Source: Oscillospiraceae bacterium NTUH-002-81
GTDB lineage: Bacteria > Bacillota > Clostridia > Lachnospirales > Lachnospiraceae
Direction of reading: 5' to 3'
Assembly: GCA_032620915.1 (NCBI GenBank)
Contig: CP136052.1
Coordinates: 279,001 to 343,000, forward strand
Length of the DNA: 64,000 nt
The notes below the pieces were generated by a model. The model saw nothing but the letters and a program-made list of their open reading frames with translations. It did no database searches and had not been told where the DNA came from. A program made the position numbers and the translations under genes. Below are positions 45,999 through 55,342 of this stretch, in pieces. Position 1 is the first letter of the stretch; each line of letters begins with the position of its first letter.

Positions 45999-46841
45999 AT
46001 GTACGAAGAAATTTTTAATCAGATTAGATCTGCTGCGAATAAACGGAATCTCAAGGATTCCACAATTCATGCATACTGTACCAGTGTTGCTCATTTTTTG
46101 AACCACACAGCCAAGGATATAGATGCATTAACAACTGACGATGTTGATACATTCCTAACTGAAAAGAAACTTTCCGGGATTTCACCAGAAACATACAATC
46201 ACTACCATTCAGGAATCCGCTTCTTTTACAAAAAAGTATTGAAGATGAATTGGGATGATGATGACATACCTCGTATGAAAAGGGACAGAAAGTTACCAGC
46301 GGTGCTTACAAAAGCAGAAATATCAGCTATTCTTGATGCTACACCAAATCTGAAGCATAAAGCTATGATCGCTACTATGTATTCAGGTGGACTTCGTGTT
46401 TCAGAAGTCACACACCTTCATTATGATGATATTTCACGCACGAACAAAACCATACACATCCGCGATGGAAAAAGCCGATCTGACCGTTATACTTTGCTTG
46501 CAGACCGGACGCTTGAAATATTGACAGAATACTGGTTTCAATGTGGCAGGCCAAGAGGGATTCTGTTCCCAAGTTCATGGACAGGGGATTATCTTACAAA
46601 AGATAGTGTCATTCAATTTTTTCGTGAAAGCGCCGAAAGAGCAGGCATTCAAAAACACGTCTCCACACATTGTTTGCGTCATAGTTTTGCAAGTCATCTG
46701 TTTGAGTCAGGCTGCGATATAAAATATATTCAGGCTCTTTTGGGACATCGTGATCCAAAATCAACAGAGATTTATCTGCATGTAAGCAATAAAACTCTGC
46801 TTGGTATTAAAAGCCCATTTGATGAGATGGGTGGTGAATGA
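45999..46841 (+). CDS. Tyrosine recombinase of the IS91-like module
   Basis: 280 residues, XerC/D-like: SAM-like N-domain (FNQIRSAANKRNLKDSTIHAY), R in MYSGGLRVSEVTHL, HxxR in HCLRHSFASHL, LGH, and tyrosine in STEIYLHVS. ATG at 45999 has GGAGG 9 bases upstream. Its stop overlaps the transposase start by three bases, so the two are made together. Distinct from the element integrase at 37637, lacking the arm-binding domain. Confidence 0.88.
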   Translation: MYEEIFNQIRSAANKRNLKDSTIHAYCTSVAHFLNHTAKDIDALTTDDVDTFLTEKKLSGISPETYNHYHSGIRFFYKKVLKMNWDDDDIPRMKRDRKLPAVLTKAEISAILDATPNLKHKAMIATMYSGGLRVSEVTHLHYDDISRTNKTIHIRDGKSRSDRYTLLADRTLEILTEYWFQCGRPRGILFPSSWTGDYLTKDSVIQFFRESAERAGIQKHVSTHCLRHSFASHLFESGCDIKYIQALLGHRDPKSTEIYLHVSNKTLLGIKSPFDEMGGE

Positions 46842-48019
46842 TTATGGATAAATCATGTACGATACAGGATGTATTTGAACGGTTCTATCCTTCCTATGAA
46901 AAGAGGAGTAACCCTCCTGCTCATCACAGAAAAACGGCTTATCACATCAGAAACTGTAAAACAGGAGTTTTTGGTGTAAATATCAGTGTTTGTGAGGACT
47001 GCGGATGTATCAGTGTTCACAACAACTCCTGCAGAAGCAGATGCTGTCCCATGTGCCAGGAGTTTCCGAAAGAGAAATGGATTGATGCACAAAAAGAGAA
47101 CGTATTGGATGCACCCTATTATCATGTAGTATTCACAGTTCCTGAGGAATTGAATTCCATTATTTACAGCAACCAGAAGCTGTTATATGATGCACTGTAT
47201 CATGCTGCTTCAGCCACATTGAATGAATTGTCAAAAGATGCAAAGTATCTGGGAGCTGATATAGGGTATATCTGCATTCTTCATACCTGGGGCTCTGCAA
47301 TGAATTATCATCCTCATATTCATACCATTGTTCTTGGAGGTGGGCTTGATGATGAAAATAAATGGAAAGACACAGGTGGAAATTTTTTTCTCCCATATGG
47401 TGTCATCTCAAAAGTGTTCCGTGGAAAATATCTGGATGAGTTAAAAAGCCTGTGGAATGATTCTAAGCTTAAATTTCATGGTACAGCAGAGAAATATCAG
47501 AACAGCTATCGTTTTAAAGAACTTCTTGATAAGTGTTATGAAAAGAACTGGGTCACTTACTGTAAAGAAACTTTCAATGGTGCACAGTCGGTTATCAATT
47601 ATCTTGGAAAATATACCCACAGGATAGCAATCAGTAATCATCGAATCAAATCCATGACGGATACGACAGTTACATATGCAGTAAAAGACTATAAAAACGA
47701 AGGCCACTGGAAAGAGAAAACAATTTCAGGAGAAGAATTCATCCGTCGATTCATGATGCATGTTCCACCCAAACGATTTGTCAGAATCCGGCACTATGGT
47801 CTGCTATCATGTAGAAACAAGAGAAAAAAGATAACTCTCTGCAGAAACCTGCTTGGATGCAAGAAATACATTTCTACATTAAAAAATCTAAATGCAGTAG
47901 AAATGATAAAGGTTTTGTATCACATTGATGTATGCAAATGTTCTTCTTGCGGAGGGAATATGGTATCACCCCGCAAAGATAAATACAGTTCTTCTTTTCA
48001 TGCACATATGAGATGTTAA
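46838..48019 (+). CDS. IS91 family rolling-circle transposase
   Basis: 393 residues. The N-terminal zinc-binding domain is rich in cysteines (VCEDCGCISVHNNSCRSRCC). The HUH-like metal site is in AMNYHPHIHTIVLGGG, and the downstream tyrosine region is LGKYTHRIAISNHRI. This is the Y2-transposase plan that nicks and transfers a single strand. The C-terminus ends in a CSSCGGNM zinc knuckle. Appears intact. Confidence 0.88.
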   Translation: MIMDKSCTIQDVFERFYPSYEKRSNPPAHHRKTAYHIRNCKTGVFGVNISVCEDCGCISVHNNSCRSRCCPMCQEFPKEKWIDAQKENVLDAPYYHVVFTVPEELNSIIYSNQKLLYDALYHAASATLNELSKDAKYLGADIGYICILHTWGSAMNYHPHIHTIVLGGGLDDENKWKDTGGNFFLPYGVISKVFRGKYLDELKSLWNDSKLKFHGTAEKYQNSYRFKELLDKCYEKNWVTYCKETFNGAQSVINYLGKYTHRIAISNHRIKSMTDTTVTYAVKDYKNEGHWKEKTISGEEFIRRFMMHVPPKRFVRIRHYGLLSCRNKRKKITLCRNLLGCKKYISTLKNLNAVEMIKVLYHIDVCKCSSCGGNMVSPRKDKYSSSFHAHMRC

Positions 48020-48724
48020 AATCTACAATTGCATAGAATAAATGGCTTCCGCATAGGAGGTTTGTTTGTCATGCCTGAAATTGATTTCTTGAATAAAAAA
48101 ACTTTTACCAAAACACCCAGTATGATAAACTTAAGGAAAAGAGCAACGATTGAATCCCCATAGCTATCGGCTAAAGGGACGCGACTTTGTTCACCAAGGT
48201 AAAATCGAAATTGATGTAAACGAAAGGGCAGTTTTTATCAGAACTCAAGGCTGCTTTTTCGTTTACACCAACTCCGATTGTTTCCTTAACAGTTTATCGC
48301 ACTGTTTAAAAATATAATCCGTTAACTTTCTTATCCAGGAAGAAAGCTGACGGATTTTTTTGCGCTTTATGACGAGCAAACAGGGTAGAGGCTGATTGCA
48401 CATTGAAAATAAACTTGTTTCCAGCAAAAAAAGCTTCAATGATGGCTAGCAAAAATTAAGAAGCATTTCAATCAGTCCACCATGGCACTTTTATTTTATG
48501 TTATACTGTTTTATATAATTTTTTTTGCCCTTGTATTTGCACTTATCAGAGTTCATAAACACTGATGGGACGATATAACACAAGGGAAAAAATAAGGGAA
48601 AGCTCACCTGCGACAAATCCAGTGTTTTCAAGGGTTTGCGGAGAATTTAATAACAAAATATAATAGTTATTAAATCTCTTAAAACAGGTGAAATCTCAAT
48701 CGGAAGTTGTGGAGGTAGAAAAAC
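48020..48724. other. 705-base intergenic region
   Basis: Contains the right-hand inverted repeat of the IS91-like module, a 75-base repeat carrying a terminator (48292-48366), and the AT-rich upstream region of the vanZ-like gene. No coding frame is convincing. Confidence 0.5.
48292..48366 (+). repeat. 75-base repeat, copy A (terminator)
   Basis: Nearly identical to 51541-51614. It holds the AATCCGTTAACTTTCTT / AAGAAAGCTGACGGATT hairpin (two wobble pairs) followed by a T7 run. Confidence 0.85.
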
Positions 48725-49318
48725 ATGTATAGAATATATAGTGCACTTATCGAAATTGTTGCGGCAGCTGTTTTTATAATTCCTATTTGGTGCATATATA
48801 ACAAGTTATGTTTTCATAGCTGGAAACGAACTATTATTTATATGGTATTTGGGTTTTATTTTACTGCAGTCTTAGCACTTGTAGGCTTTCCTAATATAGC
48901 ATCTCTGAAAATTGATTTTGCAGTGAACGTTATCCCGTTTTTGGATATGGTTTCGGATTTCATTAATGCTTGTTTGAATATACTTTTATTTGTTCCATTT
49001 GGTTTCTTTTTGCCGATATTGTGGGATAAATTTAGAAACATTAAAAATATTGCCTTAATGGGATTTATAGCTACAAGTTTAATTGAAATATCACAGATTT
49101 TTACTTTTAGAACGAGTGATATAAACGATATTATTACAAATACTGTTGGTACTATAATTGGATATTTTATTGTACATAGGATAACTGATAATTTTACGAA
49201 GCGAATCTTTTCAAATTCAAAAATGGGTGACTTTTACATAATATGTGTATCTGTAGCACTTATTATGTTCTTCCTTCAACCATTTATTTCATCATTGTTA
49301 TGGGAAATGGTGCTGTAA
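48725..49318 (+). CDS. VanZ family membrane protein
   Basis: 197 residues with about five helices and the VanZ core: LVGFPNIASLKIDFAVNVIPF, LNILLFVPFGFFLPIL, SLIEISQIFTFRTSDINDII and NTVGTIIGYFIV. In vanA clusters VanZ gives low-level teicoplanin resistance, but chromosomal relatives have mixed or unknown roles. No van ligase genes are present. GGAGG lies 10 bases before the ATG. Confidence 0.82.
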   Translation: MYRIYSALIEIVAAAVFIIPIWCIYNKLCFHSWKRTIIYMVFGFYFTAVLALVGFPNIASLKIDFAVNVIPFLDMVSDFINACLNILLFVPFGFFLPILWDKFRNIKNIALMGFIATSLIEISQIFTFRTSDINDIITNTVGTIIGYFIVHRITDNFTKRIFSNSKMGDFYIICVSVALIMFFLQPFISSLLWEMVL

Positions 49319-49386
49319 CTTCCAGTTTGGAGAATTGAAAAAAACGAAATTTACCTATTAAGACATATAAACTCTTGAAAATAAAA

Positions 49387-49425
49387 CTCCTATATAGTAT
49401 GATTTTATAAACTACTATATAGGAG
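49387..49425 (+). promoter_or_regulatory. Long palindromic operator overlapping the marR ribosome site
   Basis: CTCCTATATAGTA (49387-49399) and TACTATATAGGAG (49413-49425) are perfect 13-base arms 13 bases apart. The right arm ends in the AGGAG ribosome site of marR (ATG 49433). Suits MarR autorepression; a hairpin in the mRNA would also hide the ribosome site. Confidence 0.75.
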
Positions 49426-49432
49426 CTTTTGT

Positions 49433-49870
49433 ATGGAAATGAATGGAGGATTTCTTGTCACAAAAATAAAACAGCTTGGGGACCGGATTTTTGAGAAGAT
49501 TCTCAGCGAAAAGAATATTGATGCGTTCAATGGAGCCCAGGGGCGCATTCTTTATGTGCTGTGGCAGGAGGATGGAATCTCGATCAGGTCACTCTCGGTC
49601 AAATGCGGATTAGCGATAACATCTCTTACGACGATGCTGGAAAGAATGGAACATCAAGGACTGATAAGCCGTGTTCAGTCTGAAACGGACAAAAGGAAAA
49701 CACTCCTGTTTCTGACTGAGAAAGCACATGCCTTAAAGGGCGAGTACGATTCTGTATCTGATGAGATGGGCAGCATTTACTACAAGGGTTTTTCAGAGGA
49801 AGAAATTACCCGGTTTGAGGAATGCCTCGACCGCATCAGAAAGAATCTTGAGGAGTGGCAGAAGTCATGA
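49433..49870 (+). CDS. MarR family regulator of a radical SAM operon
   Basis: 145 residues, MarR winged helix: GAQGRILYVLWQEDGISIRSLS, recognition segment LAITSLTTMLERMEHQGLI, wing SETDKRKTLLFLT. First gene of a three-gene operon with two radical SAM proteins (stop overlaps the next ATG as ATGA). Its own promoter carries a 13-base palindrome. The inducing ligand is unknown. Confidence 0.88.
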   Translation: MEMNGGFLVTKIKQLGDRIFEKILSEKNIDAFNGAQGRILYVLWQEDGISIRSLSVKCGLAITSLTTMLERMEHQGLISRVQSETDKRKTLLFLTEKAHALKGEYDSVSDEMGSIYYKGFSEEEITRFEECLDRIRKNLEEWQKS

Positions 49871-50556
49871 GTATTTGTATCAAAGATCAGATTCAGAACA
49901 TGAATCTCGTCATCGGCTGCACAGTGGGGTGTGCATATTGCTATGCCCGCAACAATGTGAAACGCTGGCATATGATCGATGACTTCGCTGATCCTGAGTT
50001 CTTTCCGGGTAAGCTCAAGATGATGGAAAAGAAACGTCCGCAAAACTTTCTTCTTACCGGCATGAGCGATCTCTCCGGATGGAAGCCGGAATGGAGAGAC
50101 GAGGTATTTGCAAAGATCCGTGAAAATCCACAGCATCAGTTCTTGTTTCTTACCAAGCGCCCCGATCTGCTGGATTTTGATACCGATCTGGAAAACGCAT
50201 GGTTTGGCGTTACGGTGACGAGGAAAGCAGAACTGTGGCGTATCGACGCCCTTCGGAAAAATGTCAGAGCAAAGCATTACCATGTTACCTTTGAGCCGTT
50301 ATTCGACGATCCCGGCACAGTTGACCTTTCCGAAATCAACTGGATCGTTGTCGGCACTATGACCGGGGTTCAGAGCAGGAAGGTTCATACGGAGCCGGAG
50401 TGGGCATGGTCTTTGACAGACCAGGCACATACGCTCGGCATTCCGGTGTTTATGAAGGAAGACCTTGTCCCTATCATAGGGGATGAAAATATGATTCAGG
50501 AAATGCCGGAAGAATTTAATAAAGTGTTAGAGGTACAGAGATCATGGCAGAAGTAA
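49867..50556 (+). CDS. Radical SAM protein, DUF5131 (phage Gp37/Gp68-like)
   Basis: 229 residues with a CxxxCxxC iron-sulfur motif near the N-terminus (IGCTVGCAYCYARN). The rest matches the DUF5131 plan: NFLLTGMSDLSGWKPEWRDE, FLFLTKRPD, FGVTV, FEPLFDD and WIVVGTMTG. The family reaction is not known. It overlaps marR by four bases, and the next radical SAM gene starts inside its 3' end (13 bases), so all three are translationally coupled. Confidence 0.8.
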   Translation: MSICIKDQIQNMNLVIGCTVGCAYCYARNNVKRWHMIDDFADPEFFPGKLKMMEKKRPQNFLLTGMSDLSGWKPEWRDEVFAKIRENPQHQFLFLTKRPDLLDFDTDLENAWFGVTVTRKAELWRIDALRKNVRAKHYHVTFEPLFDDPGTVDLSEINWIVVGTMTGVQSRKVHTEPEWAWSLTDQAHTLGIPVFMKEDLVPIIGDENMIQEMPEEFNKVLEVQRSWQK

Positions 50557-51452
50557 TAAATGGAATCCTCATTCGTGAGGTGGAAACAAAGAACATCATG
50601 ACCAAGTCCAGTCTGCCGGTAGGCGGTTACTCGGTCAATCCCTATGTAGGCTGTACACATGCCTGCAAGTATTGCTATGCTTCTTTTATGAAGCGCTTTA
50701 CCGGACACACGGAGGAATGGGGTACTTTCCTTGATGTGAAGCATTGGCCGGAAATTAAAAATCCGAAGAAATATGCCGGACAGCGGGTGGTCATTGGTTC
50801 TGTGACGGATGGCTACAATCCACAGGAGGAGCAATTCGGGAATACCAGAAAACTTCTGGAGCAGTTGATTGGCAGTGACGCAGATATTCTGATCTGCACA
50901 AAGTCTGATCTTGTGGTAAGGGATATTGATCTGCTGAAGAAGCTTGGACGAGTGACCGTTTCATGGTCGATCAACACACTGGATGAAAATTTCAAGAACG
51001 ATATGGACTCTGCTTCGAGCATTGAACGGCGTATCGCTGCTATGAAGCAGGTATATGACGCAGGAATCCGTACAGTCTGTTTCGTATCCCCGGTATTCCC
51101 CGGGATCACGGACTTTGAAGCCATTTTTGAGCGGGTAAAGGATCAGTGCGATCTGTTCTGGCTCGAAAACCTCAATCTTCGGGGCGGCTTCAAAAAGACG
51201 ATCATGGATTATATCGCCGGAAAATATCCTGATCTTGTACCGCTTTACGATGAGATCTATAACAAGCATAACCGCAGCTACTTTGAAGCGCTTGAAGTAA
51301 AAGCTGAGGAAATGGCTAAGGAGTATGATTGTCCCTTTGCGGATAATGAAATGCCTTATGGAAGAGTCCCGCAGGGATATCCGGTGATCGTAGATTATTT
51401 CTATCATGAGGAAATCCGTGGGACAGAGAATACCGGAAAAAGAAATCGCTAA
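50544..51452 (+). CDS. Radical SAM protein, spore-photoproduct-lyase-like
   Basis: 302 residues. CxxxCxYC cluster motif in VGCTHACKYCYASF near residue 37. The following TIM-barrel elements (VVIGSVTDGYNPQEEQ, ILICTKSDLVVRDIDLL, VSWSINTLDE) resemble SPL/Rv2578c-like radical SAM proteins. SPL proper repairs spore DNA lesions, but this branch is uncharacterized. Last gene of the marR operon; a strong terminator follows at 51541. Confidence 0.82.
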   Translation: MAEVINGILIREVETKNIMTKSSLPVGGYSVNPYVGCTHACKYCYASFMKRFTGHTEEWGTFLDVKHWPEIKNPKKYAGQRVVIGSVTDGYNPQEEQFGNTRKLLEQLIGSDADILICTKSDLVVRDIDLLKKLGRVTVSWSINTLDENFKNDMDSASSIERRIAAMKQVYDAGIRTVCFVSPVFPGITDFEAIFERVKDQCDLFWLENLNLRGGFKKTIMDYIAGKYPDLVPLYDEIYNKHNRSYFEALEVKAEEMAKEYDCPFADNEMPYGRVPQGYPVIVDYFYHEEIRGTENTGKRNR

Positions 51453-51540
51453 ACAAAAATTTGATCCAGCTCTTTGAACGAGGAAGACCCCTTGTCCGAA
51501 GGGTAAGAAGGTGCAACCGAAAAGGCTTAGAGCAATTCGT

Positions 51541-51614
51541 GTTTATCGCACTGTTTAAAAATATAATCCGTTAACTTTCTTATCAAGGAAGAAAGTTAAC
51601 GGATTTTTTGCGCT
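51541..51614 (+). repeat. 75-base repeat, copy B (strong terminator)
   Basis: Second copy of the 48292-48366 sequence. Here the hairpin has 17 perfect pairs (AATCCGTTAACTTTCTT with its complement, 7-base loop) followed by TTTTTT. Ends the marR/radical SAM transcript. Confidence 0.9.
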
Positions 51615-51696
51615 GAAAATGTTCCATATTTGGGCAAGTATCCTAGTATATTGTTGAAGACTCATAAAACAAGTCATTCACAATATACGCATCCTG

Positions 51697-54600
51697 GTGT
51701 ATGATAAAATGGGTATAAATACTGGCAGGGACAGGTTCTCTGTATACAGAGAAAAGCAGGATGAAGAAGGCGTAAAACGAAGAGAGGCTTTTTATAAAAT
51801 GAAAATGGAAAATTATGAAGAAAAAATATATTCTTTAGGTGAGACTGTAACGGGACAGACACAGGCTATGTCACAGGCAGTACAGAAAACACTGGAAAAT
51901 AATGGCGGGGTAGGTATAATGACAGGATCTTATGACCAAAACCTGTCTATTTTGTCTGTGGATAATCTGCTGTTGCATAGTACAGGATATACATTCGATA
52001 CTTTCATGGAACATACAAAAGGCTCATTGATAAACTTCTTTTATGACGAGGAAGATATACTGGAGCGAGACCGTTTTTTGCAGCTTCACGGAACAGGGGA
52101 AGCACAGATCCTTGCAGCAGACGGTACAGTGAATAATGTACGGCTTTGTAAAGAGGATACGACAGATGAGACGGGCAGACAGATCTGGGTTATGTCCGTA
52201 CAGGTCAACTGGGATCATGTAAATTTGGCACTGCTCAATGAAGCTATCTATTCCGGCTTCTGGTATTTTGACTGTGACGAAAACAGTGAAATTGTGAATG
52301 CAAACTGGAGTCATGAATTCCGAAAAATGCTCGGCTATCATGACACTATGGACTTTCCGAATAAACTGGAATCCTGGTCAGATCTTCTGCATCCACAGGA
52401 TAAAGAAAGAGTAATGGTGCAGCTTCAGGCGGCAATTAAGGATAAGACGAACCAGATAAAATACCAGGTAGAGTATCGTATGAGAATGAAGGATAATCAA
52501 TACCAGTGGTTTCGGACATCGGCAGAAGTAATACGCCGTCTGGATGGTTCTGCCAGCAGGATTGCCGGGATTTTTATTAACATTGATGCGGAGAAAAAAG
52601 AAATCATGCAGGCACAAAAATCTGCTGCTTTCCACCGGGCTTTTACGAAAGCAGATCTGTGCGAGTATTATGTGAATCTGGAAGCGAATACTTTTGATAC
52701 CTTTAAGGTTGAACCGTCCCTGATGACCGTCTTTGAACAGAGTTATACGTGGGATGAATTGATTCGGCATTTTGTGGATTCCTATGTTGTGGAGACAGAT
52801 AAGAAGGCGGTATCCTCTTTTTACGACCGTGGTTATATTGCAGAAAGGCTGAAGGGTCTGGAAACGGAATTGGCTTTAGAGTGCCGTATCACTCTGAATG
52901 GAGAAGAACGATGGGTCCGCAATGTGGTCATACGTGGCGAAATAGAGAATTCAGAATATGCCATGATCTTTCTGCGTGATATCACAGAGGCAAAGGTAGA
53001 GAGCGCACGGCATCTGCAGATGGCAGCGGATAATGCTTCCATGGAGCAGCTGATTCAGAGTATTGTGCGCCTGGTTGACCGCTTTGTTGTCTGTGATCTG
53101 GAAAATGACAGATATGAATTCTACACTCTGAATGGACAGATGATATATAAACCTCTGGGATCTTATCATGATTTTCAGATGCAGGTTCTTGAAAAATATA
53201 AGACACAGGAGCCATTGGAAGCTATAGATATCCTGATAGCTCCGGATAATATTCGGAAGAAACTGAAAAGTGAAAATGATATTTATAAGTTTGAGTATTG
53301 CAGCCTGGATGAAAAGACTTATAAAATCGCTTCTTATATTCCACTGGAATGGAAGAATGGAAAGCTGGAAAAGGTATTGCTGGCATCCATGGATGTGACA
53401 CAGGAGAAGAAAGCAGAGATTGAATCCCGTCAGGCACTGAAAGAGGCTTACCGGTCCGCAGAAAATGCAAATCGTGCGAAAACAGAATTCCTTTCCAATA
53501 TGTCCCATGATATCCGGACACCGATGAATGCGATTGTCGGTCTGACGGCAATCGCAGGAGCAAATATTGAGAGTCAGGACAGGGTTATTGAATGTCTCAG
53601 CAAGATCACAGAATCAAGCCGTCATCTGCTGGGGCTGATCAATGAAGTGCTGGATATGGCACGTATTGAAAGTGGAAAAATGACGCTGGCACAGGAGGAT
53701 TTTAATCTGCCAGATCTGGTGGATAATCTCATTACACTAACAAAACCGGTGCTTGATGAACATAAACACAATTTTGATATACGCATTAATCACATTGAAC
53801 ATGAGGCTGTCTGTGGTGACAGCCTGAGGATCCAGCAGGTGTTTGTGAATCTGATGAGTAATGCAATCAAGTATACACCGGATGGTGGGAATATTACTTT
53901 TTCCATAGAGGAAAAGCCAAATGGATTTTCGGAACTTGGATGCTATGAATTTACAATTGAGGATAATGGGATCGGTATGTCACCGGAATTCCAGAAAATC
54001 ATGTTTGATCCTTTCAGCCGCGCAGATGACCACCGGACAACCAAGGTTCAGGGAACTGGTCTGGGAATGGCAATCAGCAGAAATATTGTAAATCTGATGA
54101 ATGGTAATATTAAAGTGGACAGCACCTTACATAAGGGAACTAAAATTACAGTAACCATTTATCTTGAACTTCAGGAAAAAGAAAAAGAACAGGATAAAAA
54201 TCTGATGAATCTGCCAGTTCTGGTTGTAGATGATGATAAGACATGCTGTGAAAGTACAGTTGCCACACTGAAAGAAATCGGTATTACAGGTGAATGGGTT
54301 CTTTCTGGCAAGGAAGCTGTTGAACGTTGTTATGCACGTCATGAGCTAAAAAATGATTATTTTGCTGTTATCCTGGACTGGAAGATGTCGGAGATGGATG
54401 GTATAGAAACTGCCAGACAGATCCGGAAACGGATCGGGAAAGAGATTACCATCATTGTACTGACATCCTATGAATTCAGCGAAATTGAAGAAGAGGCAAA
54501 GGCGGCAGGTGTAGATGCTTTTATTGCAAAACCGCTGTTCCGTTCCCGACTGACGGCTACACTGCGGCAGTTTACTTCAGGCAGAAAAGAAAATACAGCG

Positions 54601-55011
54601 AGAAATTATCTGGAGAAACTGTCAGAAGCAGATTATACAGGAAAAAGGATTCTGCTGGTTGAGGATAATGAGTTGAACAGAGAAATTGGTGTTGAAATTT
54701 TGCAGATGACAGGGGCAGAAGTGGAAACAGCAGAAAATGGAAAAATCGCAGTTGAAAAAGTGGAAGCATCTCCGAAAGGTTCGTATGATCTTATTTTTAT
54801 GGATATCCAAATGCCTGTCATGAATGGTTATGAGGCAACTGCAGCAATCAGGAGCCTTCATGGGGAAAAGGGAAAACTGCCTATTGTTGCCATGACTGCC
54901 AATGCTTTTGCAGAGGATGTACAGTTGGCCAAAAATACAGGCATGAATGGACATATCGCGAAACCGCTGGATATGAATAAGCTGAATGATGTTCTGGAAA
55001 ACTGGCTGTAA
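51697..55011 (+). CDS. Hybrid sensor histidine kinase with two receiver domains (N-terminus probably truncated)
   Basis: Up to 1104 residues, soluble as written. In order: PAS-like segments (SGFWYFDCDENSEIVNANWSHEF, then VEYRMRMKDNQYQWFRTSAEV), HisKA with H604 in SNMSHDIRTPMNAIVG, HATPase (NLMSNAIKYTPDGG, GTGLGMAISRN), receiver 1 (LVVDDDKT, VILDWKMSEMDG) and receiver 2 (ILLVEDNELNREIG, LIFMDIQMPVMNG). Relatives usually have an input domain or membrane segments before the first PAS. Here the frame starts 80 bases after the repeat B terminator with a poor ribosome site, so the 5' end may have been cut by the rearrangement that placed it there. Confidence 0.82.
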   Translation: MYDKMGINTGRDRFSVYREKQDEEGVKRREAFYKMKMENYEEKIYSLGETVTGQTQAMSQAVQKTLENNGGVGIMTGSYDQNLSILSVDNLLLHSTGYTFDTFMEHTKGSLINFFYDEEDILERDRFLQLHGTGEAQILAADGTVNNVRLCKEDTTDETGRQIWVMSVQVNWDHVNLALLNEAIYSGFWYFDCDENSEIVNANWSHEFRKMLGYHDTMDFPNKLESWSDLLHPQDKERVMVQLQAAIKDKTNQIKYQVEYRMRMKDNQYQWFRTSAEVIRRLDGSASRIAGIFINIDAEKKEIMQAQKSAAFHRAFTKADLCEYYVNLEANTFDTFKVEPSLMTVFEQSYTWDELIRHFVDSYVVETDKKAVSSFYDRGYIAERLKGLETELALECRITLNGEERWVRNVVIRGEIENSEYAMIFLRDITEAKVESARHLQMAADNASMEQLIQSIVRLVDRFVVCDLENDRYEFYTLNGQMIYKPLGSYHDFQMQVLEKYKTQEPLEAIDILIAPDNIRKKLKSENDIYKFEYCSLDEKTYKIASYIPLEWKNGKLEKVLLASMDVTQEKKAEIESRQALKEAYRSAENANRAKTEFLSNMSHDIRTPMNAIVGLTAIAGANIESQDRVIECLSKITESSRHLLGLINEVLDMARIESGKMTLAQEDFNLPDLVDNLITLTKPVLDEHKHNFDIRINHIEHEAVCGDSLRIQQVFVNLMSNAIKYTPDGGNITFSIEEKPNGFSELGCYEFTIEDNGIGMSPEFQKIMFDPFSRADDHRTTKVQGTGLGMAISRNIVNLMNGNIKVDSTLHKGTKITVTIYLELQEKEKEQDKNLMNLPVLVVDDDKTCCESTVATLKEIGITGEWVLSGKEAVERCYARHELKNDYFAVILDWKMSEMDGIETARQIRKRIGKEITIIVLTSYEFSEIEEEAKAAGVDAFIAKPLFRSRLTATLRQFTSGRKENTARNYLEKLSEADYTGKRILLVEDNELNREIGVEILQMTGAEVETAENGKIAVEKVEASPKGSYDLIFMDIQMPVMNGYEATAAIRSLHGEKGKLPIVAMTANAFAEDVQLAKNTGMNGHIAKPLDMNKLNDVLENWL

Positions 55012-55013
55012 TT

Positions 55014-55157
55014 GCCTTTCTGGATGCATGGGAAAAGCAGCTAGGAACCAATCCGGCAACTCGACCATTTTGTGAGGTTGTAGGAAGTGGGATAGGTGTG
55101 AAGGAAAAGCAGATTAAATCGGAATTGACAGAGGTAATGAAATGTTTGAAGAATTAG
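55014..55157 (+). pseudogene. Orphan C-terminal gene fragment
   Basis: 48 codons open without a start (AFLDAWEKQLGTNPATRPFC...), ending EVMKCLKN. It reads like the end of a real protein but belongs to no family I recognise. It begins right after the kinase stop and overlaps the next small gene. Confidence 0.35.
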
Positions 55158-55318
55158 GAATTAGTTTTGGCACAGCACTAATCGTCTTGCTTGCATTATA
55201 TTTAATAATTAAGTGGGCGGTCAAAAATGGAATAAAAGAAGCCTATAGGGATATTACAGGGAAAGTCATTACCGAGGATATTGAGGCAGAACAAATATGT
55301 AACGAAGAGAAAAAATAG
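55142..55318 (+). CDS. Small single-pass membrane protein
   Basis: 58 residues: a short acidic N-terminus, one membrane helix (GTALIVLLALYLIIKWAV), then a cytoplasmic tail starting KNGIKEAYRDITGK. Similar small proteins are common in Clostridia; role unknown. It sits just upstream of the response regulator gene (24-base gap) and may share its transcript. A GAGG-type ribosome site precedes the ATG. Confidence 0.6.
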   Translation: MFEELGISFGTALIVLLALYLIIKWAVKNGIKEAYRDITGKVITEDIEAEQICNEEKK

Positions 55319-55342
55319 TTAATAAAGAGAGGCGCATATGCT

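Larger units (their letters stand above)
45740..48290 (+). mobile_element. IS91-like transposase module with a companion tyrosine recombinase
   Basis: Two overlapping genes (recombinase 45999-46841, transposase 46838-48019) flanked by structured ends. On the left there is a hairpin-rich segment near 45748-45775; on the right GTAAACGAAA...TTTCGTTTAC arms (about 48218-48265). IS91 elements lack classical inverted termini and move by rolling circle, so the exact limits given are approximate. Confidence 0.55.
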
